Below, one piece after another: positions 34,641 through 43,724 of a DNA stretch of 64,000 nt. Position numbers and translations under genes: made by a program. Every line of letters begins with the position of its first letter. Position 1 is the stretch's first letter. The stretch covers positions 877,126 through 941,125 of the forward strand of contig NZ_LMDF01000007.1 in NCBI RefSeq assembly GCF_001425745.1, written 5' to 3'. The notes beneath the pieces were generated by a model. It made no database searches and was not told the DNA's origin. It saw only the letters and a program-made list of their open reading frames with translations. This stretch comes from Caulobacter sp. Root343. GTDB taxonomy: Bacteria; Pseudomonadota; Alphaproteobacteria; Caulobacterales; Caulobacteraceae.

Positions 34641-36305
34641 GTGACCACCAACAATGCGGTGAAAGCGCCATCGACGGTCGCGCGGCGCCTTCTCTTCATG
34701 GCCCTGACCCTGGCCGCGCCCGCCATCCTGCTGATGGGGGCCCTGGTCGCCATGCAGTACGGCGAGGGCGAGCGGCGTTTCTCCACCCAGCTCGTCGCCA
34801 TGACCCGCGCCCTGTCGCTGGCCACCGACCGCCAGATCGGCCAAGGCCAGAGCGTCCTGCAAGGCCTGGCCGTGTCACCCGCCCTGGCCGAGGGCGACAT
34901 GACGACGTTCGAGAAGCAGGCGCGCGAGGCCGTGGCGGGGCGCGAAGGCTGGATCGTGCTGATGACCCTGGATCGGCAGCTGATCAACACTCGGATAGCG
35001 CCCGGCGCCCCGACGCCCTACGCGCCCGTCACGCCGTCGTCCTGGCGCGAGATGACTACGGGCAAGTCGAATGTCAGCAACCTGATCCCGCGCCACGGGG
35101 CCGACCCCATCATCGGCGTCAATGTGCCGGTGCTGGTCAGAGGCAAGGTGCTGGTGCTGGCCTATATGCAGCATCCCGAGAACTTTCACGCCCTGATGAC
35201 CGCCCAGGGGTTTCCCGATACCTGGACGGCCAGCATTGTCGACCGCAACGCCGCCCTGGTGGCCCGCTCGCGCGACCAGGAGAAGATGCTGGGCAAGCAC
35301 GCCAGCCCGGACATGCAAAACGCCATGGCCCGCGCCAACGAGGGCGTGATCCACAGCCGCACGCTCGACGGCGTCAAGACCTTGTCGGCCTTCAGCCGCT
35401 CGCCGACGTACGGCTGGACCTTCATTGTCGGCGTGCCGCGCGATGAACTGAATCGGGTGGTGGTGAGCTCGCTCGGACCGGCCCTAGGCAGCGCGGCCCT
35501 GCTGATCGCGCTGGGCGTGGTGGCCGCGATCGGTTTCGCCCGGCCGATCTCTCGCGACGTGCGCGGCCTGGTTGCCGAGGCCGAGGCGCTGGCCGCCGGC
35601 GCGCCGCTGGATCCCGCCCCCTCGCACCTGCAGGAGATCGCCGAGGTGCGTGGCTCGCTGCGGGCGGCCGCCGACATCCTGCGGGCCCGCGACGCCGAGG
35701 CTCGCCAGGCCGCCGAACGCCAGCAGTTGATGATCAACGAGCTGAATCACCGGGTGAAGAACACCCTGGTCGTCGTCCAATCCCTGGCGCGCCACAGCCT
35801 GCGGCCCGTAAGCGACAAGGGGGGCGGCGAGAACGGCCTGGCGCAGTTCAACGACCGCATCCACGCCCTGGCCAGCGCCCACGACCTGCTGACCCGCCGT
35901 AGTTGGGAAGGCGCGGACCTCGGCGAGATCCTGGCCGAGGCGCTGGAGCCCTATATCAGCCAGGTGACCCTGGAAGGGCCGCCCCTGCCCCTGCCCCCGA
36001 ATGCCGCCGTGGCCCTGGCGATGATCTTTCACGAGCTGGCCACCAACGCCTCCAAATATGGCGCTCTGTCCACCCAGGCCGGCCGCGTCGCGGTGACCTG
36101 GAGCCACGAGGCTCGCACCCGCCTCGTCCTGACCTGGCGTGAAAGCGGCGGCCCGCCGGTCGCGCCGCCGCGGCGCAGCGGCTTCGGCTCGCGCCTGATC
36201 GCCGCCAGCCTGAAGGGCGAGCTGGCTGGATCGTCCCGGTTCGACTACGCGCCGGGCGGATTGACCTGCGTGCTGACCATTCTCGCCCCGCCGAGAGGCG
36301 CCTGA
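34641..36305 (+). CDS. HWE-family membrane sensor histidine kinase
   Basis: 554 residues from GTG 34641. A membrane helix (about 14-36), an extracytoplasmic CACHE-like sensor (about 40-270, with EGWIVLMTLDRQLINTRIAP and TWTASIVDRNAALVARSRDQ), a second helix (about 282-303) and a HAMP-like segment. The kinase core is of the HWE type: phospho-acceptor His370 in NELNHRVKNTLVVVQSLARH, N box FHELATNASKYGALS, the WxE motif in LTWRESGG, and GFGSRLI. In alphaproteobacteria such kinases often feed general-stress or light signalling. No response regulator is adjacent. Confidence 0.88.
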   Translation: MTTNNAVKAPSTVARRLLFMALTLAAPAILLMGALVAMQYGEGERRFSTQLVAMTRALSLATDRQIGQGQSVLQGLAVSPALAEGDMTTFEKQAREAVAGREGWIVLMTLDRQLINTRIAPGAPTPYAPVTPSSWREMTTGKSNVSNLIPRHGADPIIGVNVPVLVRGKVLVLAYMQHPENFHALMTAQGFPDTWTASIVDRNAALVARSRDQEKMLGKHASPDMQNAMARANEGVIHSRTLDGVKTLSAFSRSPTYGWTFIVGVPRDELNRVVVSSLGPALGSAALLIALGVVAAIGFARPISRDVRGLVAEAEALAAGAPLDPAPSHLQEIAEVRGSLRAAADILRARDAEARQAAERQQLMINELNHRVKNTLVVVQSLARHSLRPVSDKGGGENGLAQFNDRIHALASAHDLLTRRSWEGADLGEILAEALEPYISQVTLEGPPLPLPPNAAVALAMIFHELATNASKYGALSTQAGRVAVTWSHEARTRLVLTWRESGGPPVAPPRRSGFGSRLIAASLKGELAGSSRFDYAPGGLTCVLTILAPPRGA

Positions 36306-36398
36306 ACGACCGATCGTCGCAGCGCCCTGATGTCGCCTTGGCTTGGCCACGGAGCATCTGCAATAGCTGCCATCACCGGTCGTAGGGGAAGTTGCGTG

Positions 36399-36512
36399 AT
36401 GAGCCTGACATTTTTGATTGGCGCCGTTCTGGGCTCGGGCCTGTTCATCGCGCTGGGCCGCGCCCCGGCCGAGAAGTTGATCGCCTATGTTCAGGACCGC
36501 GTGAAGCGTTAG
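36399..36512 (+). CDS. Small membrane protein, 37 residues
   Basis: ATG 36399 is preceded by AGGGGAA. The product is MSLTFLIGAVLGSGLFIALG followed by a charged tail (RAPAEKLIAYVQDRVKR): one transmembrane helix and an amphipathic helix. A GTG just upstream (36396) is an alternative start. No family was recognised. It precedes the GlsB-type gene in the same direction, with 79 bp between, so a shared stress role is possible but unproven. Confidence 0.5.
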   Translation: MSLTFLIGAVLGSGLFIALGRAPAEKLIAYVQDRVKR

Positions 36513-36591
36513 ACCTTCTGGGAACTAACGGCGCCGTCGGGCTCTTGATTGAGCAGGGTCGCACAGGGCGACCGCTCACGGAGTCCCTACG

Positions 36592-36849
36592 ATGTCCATT
36601 CTCGCCTGGCTCCTTCTGGGCCTGATCGCCGGCTTCATCGCCAGCAAGCTCGTCAACCGCACCGGCAGCGGCGTGCTGCTGGATATCGTGCTCGGCATCG
36701 TCGGCGCGTTCGTCGGCGGCTGGCTGTTCAACCAGTTCGGCAACAGCGGCGTATCCGGCTTGAATCTCTACAGCCTCGCCGTGGCCACGGTCGGCGCCAT
36801 CGTCGTACTGGCGCTGTATCATTTGATCTTCGGCCGTCGCGCGCTTTGA
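36592..36849 (+). CDS. GlsB/YeaQ/YmgE-family membrane protein
   Basis: 85 residues, MSILAWLLLGLIAGFIASKL with three hydrophobic helices, the glycine-rich DIVLGIVGAFVGGWLFN and a C-terminal ALYHLIFGRR. The family (formerly transglycosylase-associated protein) is small, tri-helical and often induced by stress; its biochemical role is unknown. It is followed by the convergent gmk gene, with a hairpin between the stops. Confidence 0.85.
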   Translation: MSILAWLLLGLIAGFIASKLVNRTGSGVLLDIVLGIVGAFVGGWLFNQFGNSGVSGLNLYSLAVATVGAIVVLALYHLIFGRRAL

Positions 36850-36864
36850 AGCCGCGAGGTCCTG

Positions 36865-36886
36865 GCGGCGGGCCTTGGCTCGCCGC
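36865..36886. terminator. Hairpin between convergent GlsB-type gene and gmk
   Basis: GCGGCG (36865-36870) and CGCCGC (36881-36886) enclose GGCC-TT-GGC. It overlaps the gmk stop codon. There is no U-tract. Confidence 0.3.
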
Positions 36887-37527
36887 TAGATCTCTTCCTT
36901 CAGAAGATCGCCCACCAAGCCGCCGATCCACGGGTTACGCGCCCGCTTGAGACGTTCGGCGTGGTAGATGTGGGCCAGGTCCGCGTAGGCGCGGTCGAAA
37001 TCCTCATTCAGAATGACGTAGTCGAAGCGCTCCCAGTCGGCGACCTCGTCCTTGGCGCGTGCGAGACGGCGGTGGATGACCTCCTCGCTGTCCTGGCTGC
37101 GCGCGTGCAGGCGGCGGCTCATCTCGGCCAGCGACGGCGGCAGGATATAGACCAGCACGCTGTCGTCCTTGGCCTGGGCGTGAACCTTCATCGCGCCCTG
37201 GAAGTCGATGTCGAACAGAGCGCTTTCGCCCCGCTCCAAGGCCTGCATGATCGGCGGCTTGGGGCTGCCATAGTAGTTGCCGTAGACTTCGGCCCACTCC
37301 AGGAACGCGTCCTGTTCGATCATCTCCTGGAACTTGGCCCGGGTGACGAAGTGGTAGTCGCGGCCGTCGTGCTCGCCCGGCCGCGGATCGCGGGTCGTGG
37401 CGCTGATCGACAGGTGCAGGTCGTTGTGGTCGGCCACCAGACGGCGGGTCAGCGAGGTCTTGCCGACGCCCGAGGGGGCCACGACCATCAAGAGCAGGCC
37501 GCGATGGGGATGATGGGGCTTATTCAA
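36886..37527 (-). CDS. gmk: Guanylate kinase
   Basis: Phosphorylates GMP to GDP. 213 residues with P-loop APSGVGKTSL (17-26), the GMP-binding SATTRDPRPGEHDGRDYHFV block, and DAFLEWAEVYGNYYG. FDIDFQGAMKV and a LID-like ARSQDSEEVIHRRL follow. The start overlaps the end of yicC by eight bases. It is the last gene of the fab-mltG-yicC-gmk run. Confidence 0.95.
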   Translation of the reverse strand: MNKPHHPHRGLLLMVVAPSGVGKTSLTRRLVADHNDLHLSISATTRDPRPGEHDGRDYHFVTRAKFQEMIEQDAFLEWAEVYGNYYGSPKPPIMQALERGESALFDIDFQGAMKVHAQAKDDSVLVYILPPSLAEMSRRLHARSQDSEEVIHRRLARAKDEVADWERFDYVILNEDFDRAYADLAHIYHAERLKRARNPWIGGLVGDLLKEEI

Positions 37528-38401
37528 CGTTCTGGACCTGCTCGCGGAACTGCTCGATCACGGCCTTCAGCTCCAGACCGATCGCGGTCAGGGCGGTCAG
37601 GGCCGACTTCGAGCAGAGGGTATTGGATTCTCGCATGAATTCCTGGGACAGGAAGTCGAGCCTGCGGCCTGACGCGCCTTCGCCCGCAAGCAAGGCCCGC
37701 GCGCCGGCGATGTGACTGATCAGGCGGTCCAGCTCCTCGCGCACGTCGGCCTTCACGGCCTGGGCGGCGGCTTCCTGGACGATGCGCTCCTCGCTGGCGG
37801 CCTCGCCGACCAGTTCGGCCATGCGGCGGGCGAAGCGCTCCTTCAGCACCGCCGGCTGACCGGCGGCCTCGCCCTCGGCTTGGTTGGTGAGCACCTCAAT
37901 GCGATCCACGAGGCCGTTCAGCACCGGATCCAAGGCCGCGCCCTCCTCCAGCCGCGCCGCCTTGAGGCCGTCGAGGGCCTGGGCGATCGAGGCCGCCATG
38001 GCCGTCTCGACGGTCGCGCGGGTCTCGGCGTCGTCCTCGTCCTCGCGGGCCTCGATGACGCCCTTCAGGGCCAGCAGGCCGTCCAGCGTAGGCTTGGCGA
38101 TCATGCCGGTGGCGACATAGGGCCCGCCGGCGGTCAGATAGCGCTCCAGGGCGGCGACATTGATCTGGGTCTCGCCCGAGGTCTCGGCGCGCTTGGCCTG
38201 GACGTTGACGGTGAGCTGGCCGCGCTGGAAGCGGGCCTGCGAACCGTCACGGGCGGCGCGCTCCAGGCTCTCGAAGCCGGGCGGGCCGCGAAAGCGGGTC
38301 TCAAGGTTGCGGCCGTTGACGCTGCGCGCCTCGACGGCCCAAGTCCAAGCGCCGTGCGCGCCTTCGACCCGGGCGAAGCCGGTCATCCCCGAGAGCGCCA
38401 T
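37520..38401 (-). CDS. yicC: YicC-family endoribonuclease
   Basis: 293 residues: ALSGMTGFARVEGAHGAWTW and EARSVNGRNLETRFRGP at the N-terminus, and the conserved C-terminal DFLSQEFMRESNTLCSKSAL region. YicC proteins have been described as RNA-acting enzymes; in many genomes they neighbour gmk, as here. It lies three bases after mltG and overlaps gmk, so the three are probably one transcript. Confidence 0.9.
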   Translation of the reverse strand: MALSGMTGFARVEGAHGAWTWAVEARSVNGRNLETRFRGPPGFESLERAARDGSQARFQRGQLTVNVQAKRAETSGETQINVAALERYLTAGGPYVATGMIAKPTLDGLLALKGVIEAREDEDDAETRATVETAMAASIAQALDGLKAARLEEGAALDPVLNGLVDRIEVLTNQAEGEAAGQPAVLKERFARRMAELVGEAASEERIVQEAAAQAVKADVREELDRLISHIAGARALLAGEGASGRRLDFLSQEFMRESNTLCSKSALTALTAIGLELKAVIEQFREQVQNVE

Positions 38402-38404
38402 GTT

Positions 38405-39511
38405 TCAGTCCCCCGCCGGCTTGGCTGGCACAACGGGCGCGTCGCCCGCGCGGTCGCGCTCGATCTGCCGCCACTTGGCGACGTTGGCGTTGTGCTGCTC
38501 CAGGGTGGAGGCGAACACGTGGCCGCCCGTGCCGTCGGCGACGAAATAGAGGTCGTCGGTCTTGGCCGGGTTCAGCACCGCCGCCAGGGCCGCACGGCCC
38601 GGATTGGCGATCGGCGTCGGCGGCAGGCCGGCGATCAGATAGGTGTTGTAGGGCGTCGGGCGCTGCAGCTCCGACAGCCGGATGCCGCGGCCCAGCGGCC
38701 GGCCGCGCGAGATGCCGTAGATGATCGTCGGATCCGAACCCAGGCGCATGCCCGTGCGCAGGCGGTTGACGAACACGGCGGCGACGCGCGGACGCTCCGA
38801 GGCCAGGCCGGTTTCCTTCTCGACGATCGAGGCCAGGGTGACGGCCTCGTCCTTGGTCTGGAACGGCAGGCCCTGGACGCGGTTGGCCCACAGCCGGTTC
38901 AGCAGCTTGTCGCGATCGTCCATCATGCGCTGCAGGACGGCGGCGCGGTCTTCGCCGCGCTGGACCTCGTAGGTCTCCGGCAGGATCGCGCCCTCGGGCG
39001 GCGTCGCGGCGTTGCCGGTCAGCACGTCGGACTTGTTGAGGATGTCCATGACCATGTCCGAGGTCAGGCCCTCGGGCACGGTGATCCAGTGTCGGACGAT
39101 GCGGCCGTGGCGAACCGCGTCCAGCACCTGGGCCATCGAGGCGCGCGAGCCGAACTCGTATTCGCCGGCCTTCAAAGTCCGGGCCGCGCCGGTGACCTTG
39201 GCGGCGGTCATGAAGATCGAAGAGGAGCGGATGACGCCGCCGCGCTCCAGGCTGGCGGCGATCTCGGGCAGGCTGGCGCCCTTGCGCAGGATCACCGTCG
39301 TCTTGTCGCCCGCCTTCGCGGCCGGACCCGGCCCCTGATAGACCCAGGCGGCGCCCAGCACGGCGACCATGCCGACCACGACCAGGGTCGTGACCGCGCC
39401 GAACAGAGCGCGCACCAGGCGACGGCCTAGCGATGCCGTCTCGCGACGAGCGGTTCTGGACCTTTGGGGCCCCTTGGGCGCGCGGGCGCGAGGCGGCGTC
39501 TTCTTGCTCAC
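38405..39511 (-). CDS. mltG: Endolytic murein transglycosylase MltG
   Basis: A YceG-like protein that cuts nascent glycan strands and so terminates peptidoglycan polymerisation. 368 residues from GTG 39511: a basic cytoplasmic N-terminus (MSKKTPPRARAPKGPQRSRT), one membrane helix (about 34-55), a LysM-like region, and the catalytic block TLASIVEKETGLASERPRVA with the active Glu. YGISRGRPLGRGIRLSE and TPYNTYLIAGLPPTPI follow. GTG overlaps the fabF stop by four bases; the open frame continues upstream, but only over fabF in another frame. Confidence 0.93.
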   Translation of the reverse strand: MSKKTPPRARAPKGPQRSRTARRETASLGRRLVRALFGAVTTLVVVGMVAVLGAAWVYQGPGPAAKAGDKTTVILRKGASLPEIAASLERGGVIRSSSIFMTAAKVTGAARTLKAGEYEFGSRASMAQVLDAVRHGRIVRHWITVPEGLTSDMVMDILNKSDVLTGNAATPPEGAILPETYEVQRGEDRAAVLQRMMDDRDKLLNRLWANRVQGLPFQTKDEAVTLASIVEKETGLASERPRVAAVFVNRLRTGMRLGSDPTIIYGISRGRPLGRGIRLSELQRPTPYNTYLIAGLPPTPIANPGRAALAAVLNPAKTDDLYFVADGTGGHVFASTLEQHNANVAKWRQIERDRAGDAPVVPAKPAGD

Positions 39512-40788
39512 GTGACCTTCTTGAACACGACGGTGGCGTTGGTGCCGCCGAAGCCGAAGCTGTTGGAGACGGCCACGTCGATCTTCATCGGCACGGCCTT
39601 GTTCGGCGCCAGGTTCATGGCGACGTGGACGTCCGGATTGTCGAGGTTGATGGTCGGCGGGGCGATCTGGTCGCGGATGGCCAGGATCGAGAAGATCCCC
39701 TCGATCGCGCCGGCCGCGCCCAGCAGGTGGCCCGTCATCGACTTGGTCGAGGACATGACGACGTTCTTGGCGTGGTCGCCCAGGAAGCGCTCGACCGCGC
39801 CCGCTTCTAGGCCGTCGGCCATGGTCGAGGTGCCATGGGCGTTGACGTAGTCGATGTCCGAGGGCTTCAGGCCCGCGTCCTTCATGGCCGCCGCCAGGGC
39901 GCGGCCGCCGCCTTCGCCGTCTTCCGACGGGGCGGTGATGTGGTGGGCGTCGCCCGACAGGCCGTAGCCGACGACCTCGGCATAGATCTTGGCCCCGCGC
40001 GCCTTGGCGTGCTCGTACTCTTCCAGGACCAGGGCGCCGGCGCCCTCGCCCATCACGAAGCCGTCGCGGTCCTTGTCGTAGGGACGCGAGGCCTTTTCCG
40101 GGGTGGCGTTCCAGTCGGTGGACACGGCGCGGCAGGCGATGAAGCCGGCGATGCCGACCTTGCAGACGGCCGCTTCCGCGCCGCCGGCCACCATCACGTC
40201 GGCGTCGCCGTACTTGATCAGCCGCATGGCGTCGCCGATGGCGTGGGCGCCCGTGGCGCAGGCCGTCACCACCGCGTGGTTGGGACCCTTGAAGCCGTGC
40301 TTGATCGAGACCTGACCCGAGATCAGGTTGATCAGGGCCGAGGAGATGAAGAACGGGCTGACCCGGCGCGGGCCCTTGGCCTCCAGCTCCAGGGCGGTGT
40401 CGGCGATCGTCGACAGGCCGCCGATGCCCGAGCCCAGGATGACGCCGGTGCGCCACTTGTCCTCGTCGGTCTCCGGGACCCAACCCGAGTCCTTGATGGC
40501 CTCGTCGGCGGCGGCGATGCCGTAAAGAATGAAATCGTCCACGCGCTTCTGGTCGCGCGGGCTCATGGTCAGGTCGGGGTTGAACGAGCCCTCGACGTCG
40601 GGGCCGCCGCCGCCGCGCCCGTCGACGCGCGGAACCTCGCAAGCCACCTGGCACGCATACTCGGTCGGATCGAAGGCCGTGATGCGGTTCGCGCCGGACT
40701 TGCCGGCCAGGATGTTCTTCCAGGTGATGTCGACGCCCTGGCCCAGAGGGGTCAGCAGGCCGATACCCGTGACAACGACTCTACGCAT
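39508..40788 (-). CDS. fabF: 3-oxoacyl-ACP synthase II (KAS II)
   Basis: Condenses malonyl-ACP with acyl-ACP in fatty-acid elongation. 426 residues: RRVVVTGIGLLTPLG, the nucleophile Cys177 in HAVVTACATGAHAIG, and His residues in YVNAHGTSTMADG and SMTGHLLGAAGAIEG. A terminator-like hairpin separates it from acpP upstream. Confidence 0.96.
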   Translation of the reverse strand: MRRVVVTGIGLLTPLGQGVDITWKNILAGKSGANRITAFDPTEYACQVACEVPRVDGRGGGGPDVEGSFNPDLTMSPRDQKRVDDFILYGIAAADEAIKDSGWVPETDEDKWRTGVILGSGIGGLSTIADTALELEAKGPRRVSPFFISSALINLISGQVSIKHGFKGPNHAVVTACATGAHAIGDAMRLIKYGDADVMVAGGAEAAVCKVGIAGFIACRAVSTDWNATPEKASRPYDKDRDGFVMGEGAGALVLEEYEHAKARGAKIYAEVVGYGLSGDAHHITAPSEDGEGGGRALAAAMKDAGLKPSDIDYVNAHGTSTMADGLEAGAVERFLGDHAKNVVMSSTKSMTGHLLGAAGAIEGIFSILAIRDQIAPPTINLDNPDVHVAMNLAPNKAVPMKIDVAVSNSFGFGGTNATVVFKKVT

Positions 40789-40872
40789 GGATCACTCCCA
40801 AACCTTCGATGCGGGACGCGAGATGTGGGGAGAACGCCCCACGACGCCAGCCGCGAATCTTGGCCTCAAACG

Positions 40873-40917
40873 AAAACCGCCGCGCGCACGATGGCAAGAG
40901 CCCGTGCGACGCGGCGG
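40873..40917 (-). terminator. Strong rho-independent terminator/attenuator after acpP
   Basis: On the minus strand: stem CCGCCGCG(T)CGCACG paired with CGTGCGCGCGGCGG around a 12-nt loop, followed by TTTTCG. It lies 37 bp after the acpP stop and before fabF, so it could let acpP be made in excess over fabF. Confidence 0.75.
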
Positions 40918-40953
40918 AAATGGTCAGGTTCGACTAGCGAACTCGACGCCTGA

Positions 40954-41190
40954 TTAGGCGGTCTTTTCCGTGATGAACTTCACGGCGTCGCCAACCGTCT
41001 GGATGTGCTCGGCGGCGTCGTCCGGGATTTCGATGTCGAACTCTTCTTCGAACGCCATCACCAGCTCGACGTTGTCGAGGCTGTCGGCGCCCAGGTCGTC
41101 GATGAAGGAAGCCTTCTCGGTGACCTTCTCGGGATCGGCATCCAGGTGTTCGATGACGATCTTACGCACGCGCTCGAGAATGTCGGACAT
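40954..41190 (-). CDS. acpP: Acyl carrier protein
   Basis: 78 residues, [20 protein letters not shown], with Ser37 in [20 protein letters not shown], the site for the phosphopantetheine arm, and the acidic helices typical of ACP. It carries the growing acyl chain for FabD/G/F, encoded around it. A 137-bp region separates it from fabG, enough for its own promoter, and a strong hairpin follows its stop. Confidence 0.97.
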   Translation of the reverse strand: MSDILERVRKIVIEHLDADPEKVTEKASFIDDLGADSLDNVELVMAFEEEFDIEIPDDAAEHIQTVGDAVKFITEKTA

Positions 41191-41327
41191 TCTGTTAGTC
41201 CCTCGTTGAGAAAATTTCGGCCCATGAACAGCGAGGCGAAACCACGCTATTCGCAGGAATTGTCGGGCTCCGCCTATCACGTTCCTTTTCGGCTTGCTAG
41301 CGGCAGACCGAAGGAGGAACAGCGGTT

Positions 41328-42068
41328 TTAGATCATGGCCATGCCGCCGTTGACGTGCAAGGTCTGCCCGGTGACGTAGCCGGCCTGATCGCTGGCCAGG
41401 AAAACGCACGCCGCGGCGATATCGCTCCCTTCGCCCAGCTTGCCGGCGGGAATCGTCGAAAGGATGCCCGCCTTCTGCTGCTCGTTGAGCGCATCGGTCA
41501 TCGGGCTGGCGATGAAACCAGGAGCCACGCAGTTGACCGTGACGTTGCGGCTGGCCAGTTCCTGGGCCAGGGCCTTGGAAAATCCGATCATTCCGGCCTT
41601 GGAAGCCGCGTAGTTGGTCTGGCCGGGGTTGCCGGTGACGCCGACCACCGAGGTGATGCCGATGATGCGACCGCTACGGCGCTTCATCATGCCCTTGGCG
41701 GCGGCGCGGGACAGGCGGAAATAGCCTTCCAGATTGACCTTGATCACGGTCTCCCAGTCCTCGTCCTTCATGCGGACGATCAGGCCGTCGCGGGTGATGC
41801 CGGCGTTGGCGATCACGATGTCCAGCGGCGCGCCGGCGGCTTCCTCCGCCTTGGCGACCAGGCCGTCGACCTGCTCGGCGTCCGAGAGATTCGCCACCAC
41901 GGTCGAGACGCGCTCGCCCAGCTCGCCCTTCAACTCGGCCAGGGCCGATTCGCGGGTGCCCGAGAGGACGACGTGGGCGCCTTGGCCGTGCAGGGCGCGG
42001 GCGATGGCCCCGCCGATGCCGCCGGTGGCGCCGGTGACGAGGGCGGTCTTGCCGGTGAGGTCGAACAT
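41328..42068 (-). CDS. fabG: 3-oxoacyl-ACP reductase
   Basis: An NADPH-dependent short-chain dehydrogenase of fatty-acid elongation. 246 residues: the cofactor loop TGATGGIGG (12-20), [15 protein letters not shown], and catalytic Ser140 with Tyr153 and Lys157 in [14 protein letters not shown], then [18 protein letters not shown] precedes the start. Lies 32 bp after fabD. Confidence 0.95.
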   Translation of the reverse strand: MFDLTGKTALVTGATGGIGGAIARALHGQGAHVVLSGTRESALAELKGELGERVSTVVANLSDAEQVDGLVAKAEEAAGAPLDIVIANAGITRDGLIVRMKDEDWETVIKVNLEGYFRLSRAAAKGMMKRRSGRIIGITSVVGVTGNPGQTNYAASKAGMIGFSKALAQELASRNVTVNCVAPGFIASPMTDALNEQQKAGILSTIPAGKLGEGSDIAAACVFLASDQAGYVTGQTLHVNGGMAMI

Positions 42069-42100
42069 GTTCGGCTTCCTTGGAACTAAGCGGCTCTATC

Positions 42101-43045
42101 TCAGAGCGATTGGGCGAAGGCTTCGAGATCGGCGGGCGTATTGAGCGGGGTCGCCTCGGCGTCCGGGGCGATGCGCTTGGCCATGCCGGACAGCACCTTG
42201 CCGGCGCCGGCCTCGGCGAAACGCGTGACGCCGCCCTCAGTGGCCAGCCAGGTCATGCTCTCGCGCCAGCGGACGCGGCCGGTGACCTGTTCGACCAGAA
42301 GCTTGCGGATGACGTCCGGGTCGTGAACCGGGCCGGCGGTGATGTTGGCGACCAGGAGCGCGCGCGGGGCGATGATCGTGGTCCGGGCCAGGGCCTCGGC
42401 CATCTCGTCGGCGGCCGGCTGCATCAGCGGGCAGTGGAACGGGGCCGAGACGTTCAGCGGAATGGCCCGCGCGCCCAGCTCCTTGGCCTTCTCGATGGCC
42501 TTGTCCACGGCGACCTTGGCGCCGGAGATCACCACATTGCCGTTGTTGTTGTCGTTGGCCACGACGCAGACGCCGACTTCCGAGCCCGCCGCGGCGGCGG
42601 CTTCGGCCAGGGCCAGGTCGGTCTTGGGACCGATCAGCGAGGCCATCGCGCCCTCGCCCACCGGCACGGCGCGCTGCATGGCCTGGCCGCGCAGCTTCAG
42701 CAGGCGGGCGGTGTCGGCCAGGGTGATGGCGCCGGCGGCGGCCAGGGCCGAATATTCGCCGAGGCTGTGACCGGCCACGAAGGCGGCGCGGTCGACGCCC
42801 ACCCCGAACTCTTTTTCAAGCGTGCGGGTCACGGCCAGGCTGACGGCCATCAAGGCCGGCTGGGCGTTCTCGGTCAGGGTCAGGTCGCCCTCTGGACCGT
42901 CCTTCATCAAGGCGAACAGCTTCTGGCCCAGGGCGTCGTCGACTTCCTGGAACACCTCGCGGGCGGCGGCGAAGGCCTGGGCGAGGTCGACGCCCATGCC
43001 GACCGACTGGCTGCCCTGGCCGGGGAAAATGAAGGCGATGCTCAT
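42101..43045 (-). CDS. fabD: Malonyl-CoA:ACP transacylase
   Basis: Loads malonate onto ACP. 314 residues from ATG 43045: MSIAFIFPGQGSQSVGMGVD, the nucleophile Ser94 in VAGHSLGEYSALAA, and the active-site His in NVSAPFHCPLMQPA. An upstream possible start at 43075 would add ten residues not typical of the family. First gene of the fab run on the minus strand. Confidence 0.96.
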   Translation of the reverse strand: MSIAFIFPGQGSQSVGMGVDLAQAFAAAREVFQEVDDALGQKLFALMKDGPEGDLTLTENAQPALMAVSLAVTRTLEKEFGVGVDRAAFVAGHSLGEYSALAAAGAITLADTARLLKLRGQAMQRAVPVGEGAMASLIGPKTDLALAEAAAAAGSEVGVCVVANDNNNGNVVISGAKVAVDKAIEKAKELGARAIPLNVSAPFHCPLMQPAADEMAEALARTTIIAPRALLVANITAGPVHDPDVIRKLLVEQVTGRVRWRESMTWLATEGGVTRFAEAGAGKVLSGMAKRIAPDAEATPLNTPADLEAFAQSL

Positions 43046-43127
43046 GATGGCCCGCTCCGTCTCAACTAGATTCAAGGGGCGGAGGGTTAGGCCAAAGGGG
43101 CCTGGGCGGCAAGTCGGCCCCGTTTTC

Positions 43128-43607
43128 TCACCCTAGCCAGGGCCCTCCGGGCGGTCCCCAGCCCCAGACCGGCATCGGCGGCTCGCCCTCGGGCTCGGCA
43201 ACGCCTTCGGCCGAATTGATCACCGCCAGGCGGGTGCCCCATTCCAGATAGCCCACGAAGGCGGCGCGGAACTCGGGATCGTCAGGCATTCCGACCTCGT
43301 CGGCGGTCGCCAGCATCAGGGCCACCCAGGCCCGGCGCTGTTCCTGGGTCAGATGCCGGCCCATGTGCTTGCGGATCATCGCGGCGTGGCCGCCGCCGGC
43401 CTCGGTATAGGCCTTGGGCCCGCCGAACACCTCGCCGACGAACGCCGCCACGTGCGCGGCGTGCCTTGGGTCCATGTGGGCGAAGACCGGGGCCAGGATC
43501 GGGTCGTTCGGCGCCTTGGCGTAGAAGGTCTCGAACAGGGTCTTGAACCTCGCGGGGCCGCCGGCCCACTCAGCCAGGGTCGGAACCTCGGACTCGCCCA
43601 GCGCCAT
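43128..43607 (-). CDS. Truncated haemoglobin, group II-like
   Basis: 159 residues. The globin fold shows Tyr at B10 in KTLFETFYAKAP, the FGGPKAYTEA turn, a proximal-His candidate His81 in MIRKHMGRHLTQEQRRAW and Trp94 at G8, a mark of group II. A proline/glycine-rich tail (EPEGEPPMPVWGWGPPGGP) follows the globin core and is longer than usual. Group II proteins bind O2 and react with NO or peroxides. It is divergent from a periplasmic peroxiredoxin 117 bp away. Confidence 0.8.
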   Translation of the reverse strand: MALGESEVPTLAEWAGGPARFKTLFETFYAKAPNDPILAPVFAHMDPRHAAHVAAFVGEVFGGPKAYTEAGGGHAAMIRKHMGRHLTQEQRRAWVALMLATADEVGMPDDPEFRAAFVGYLEWGTRLAVINSAEGVAEPEGEPPMPVWGWGPPGGPWLG

Positions 43608-43724
43608 CGTCTTCTCCCCAATGCCTGCAAAGGCAGGTAACGACGAAGGTAGCGGTTTGGAAGACGGCAGAATGGGGTTATCCAAGACGTGACCGTAAAC
43701 ACCCTCCCCGCAGGAGCCTTCCAG

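Noticed and set aside
36513..36591. General-stress (EcfG/SigT-type) promoter before the GlsB-type gene
   Set aside because: GGAAC occurs at about 36520, but no CGTT lies at the required 16-18 bp spacing.
38405..40654. A single 749-codon frame joining mltG with upstream sequence
   Set aside because: The upstream part lies over fabF in another frame and has no protein-like composition; mltG starts at GTG 39511.
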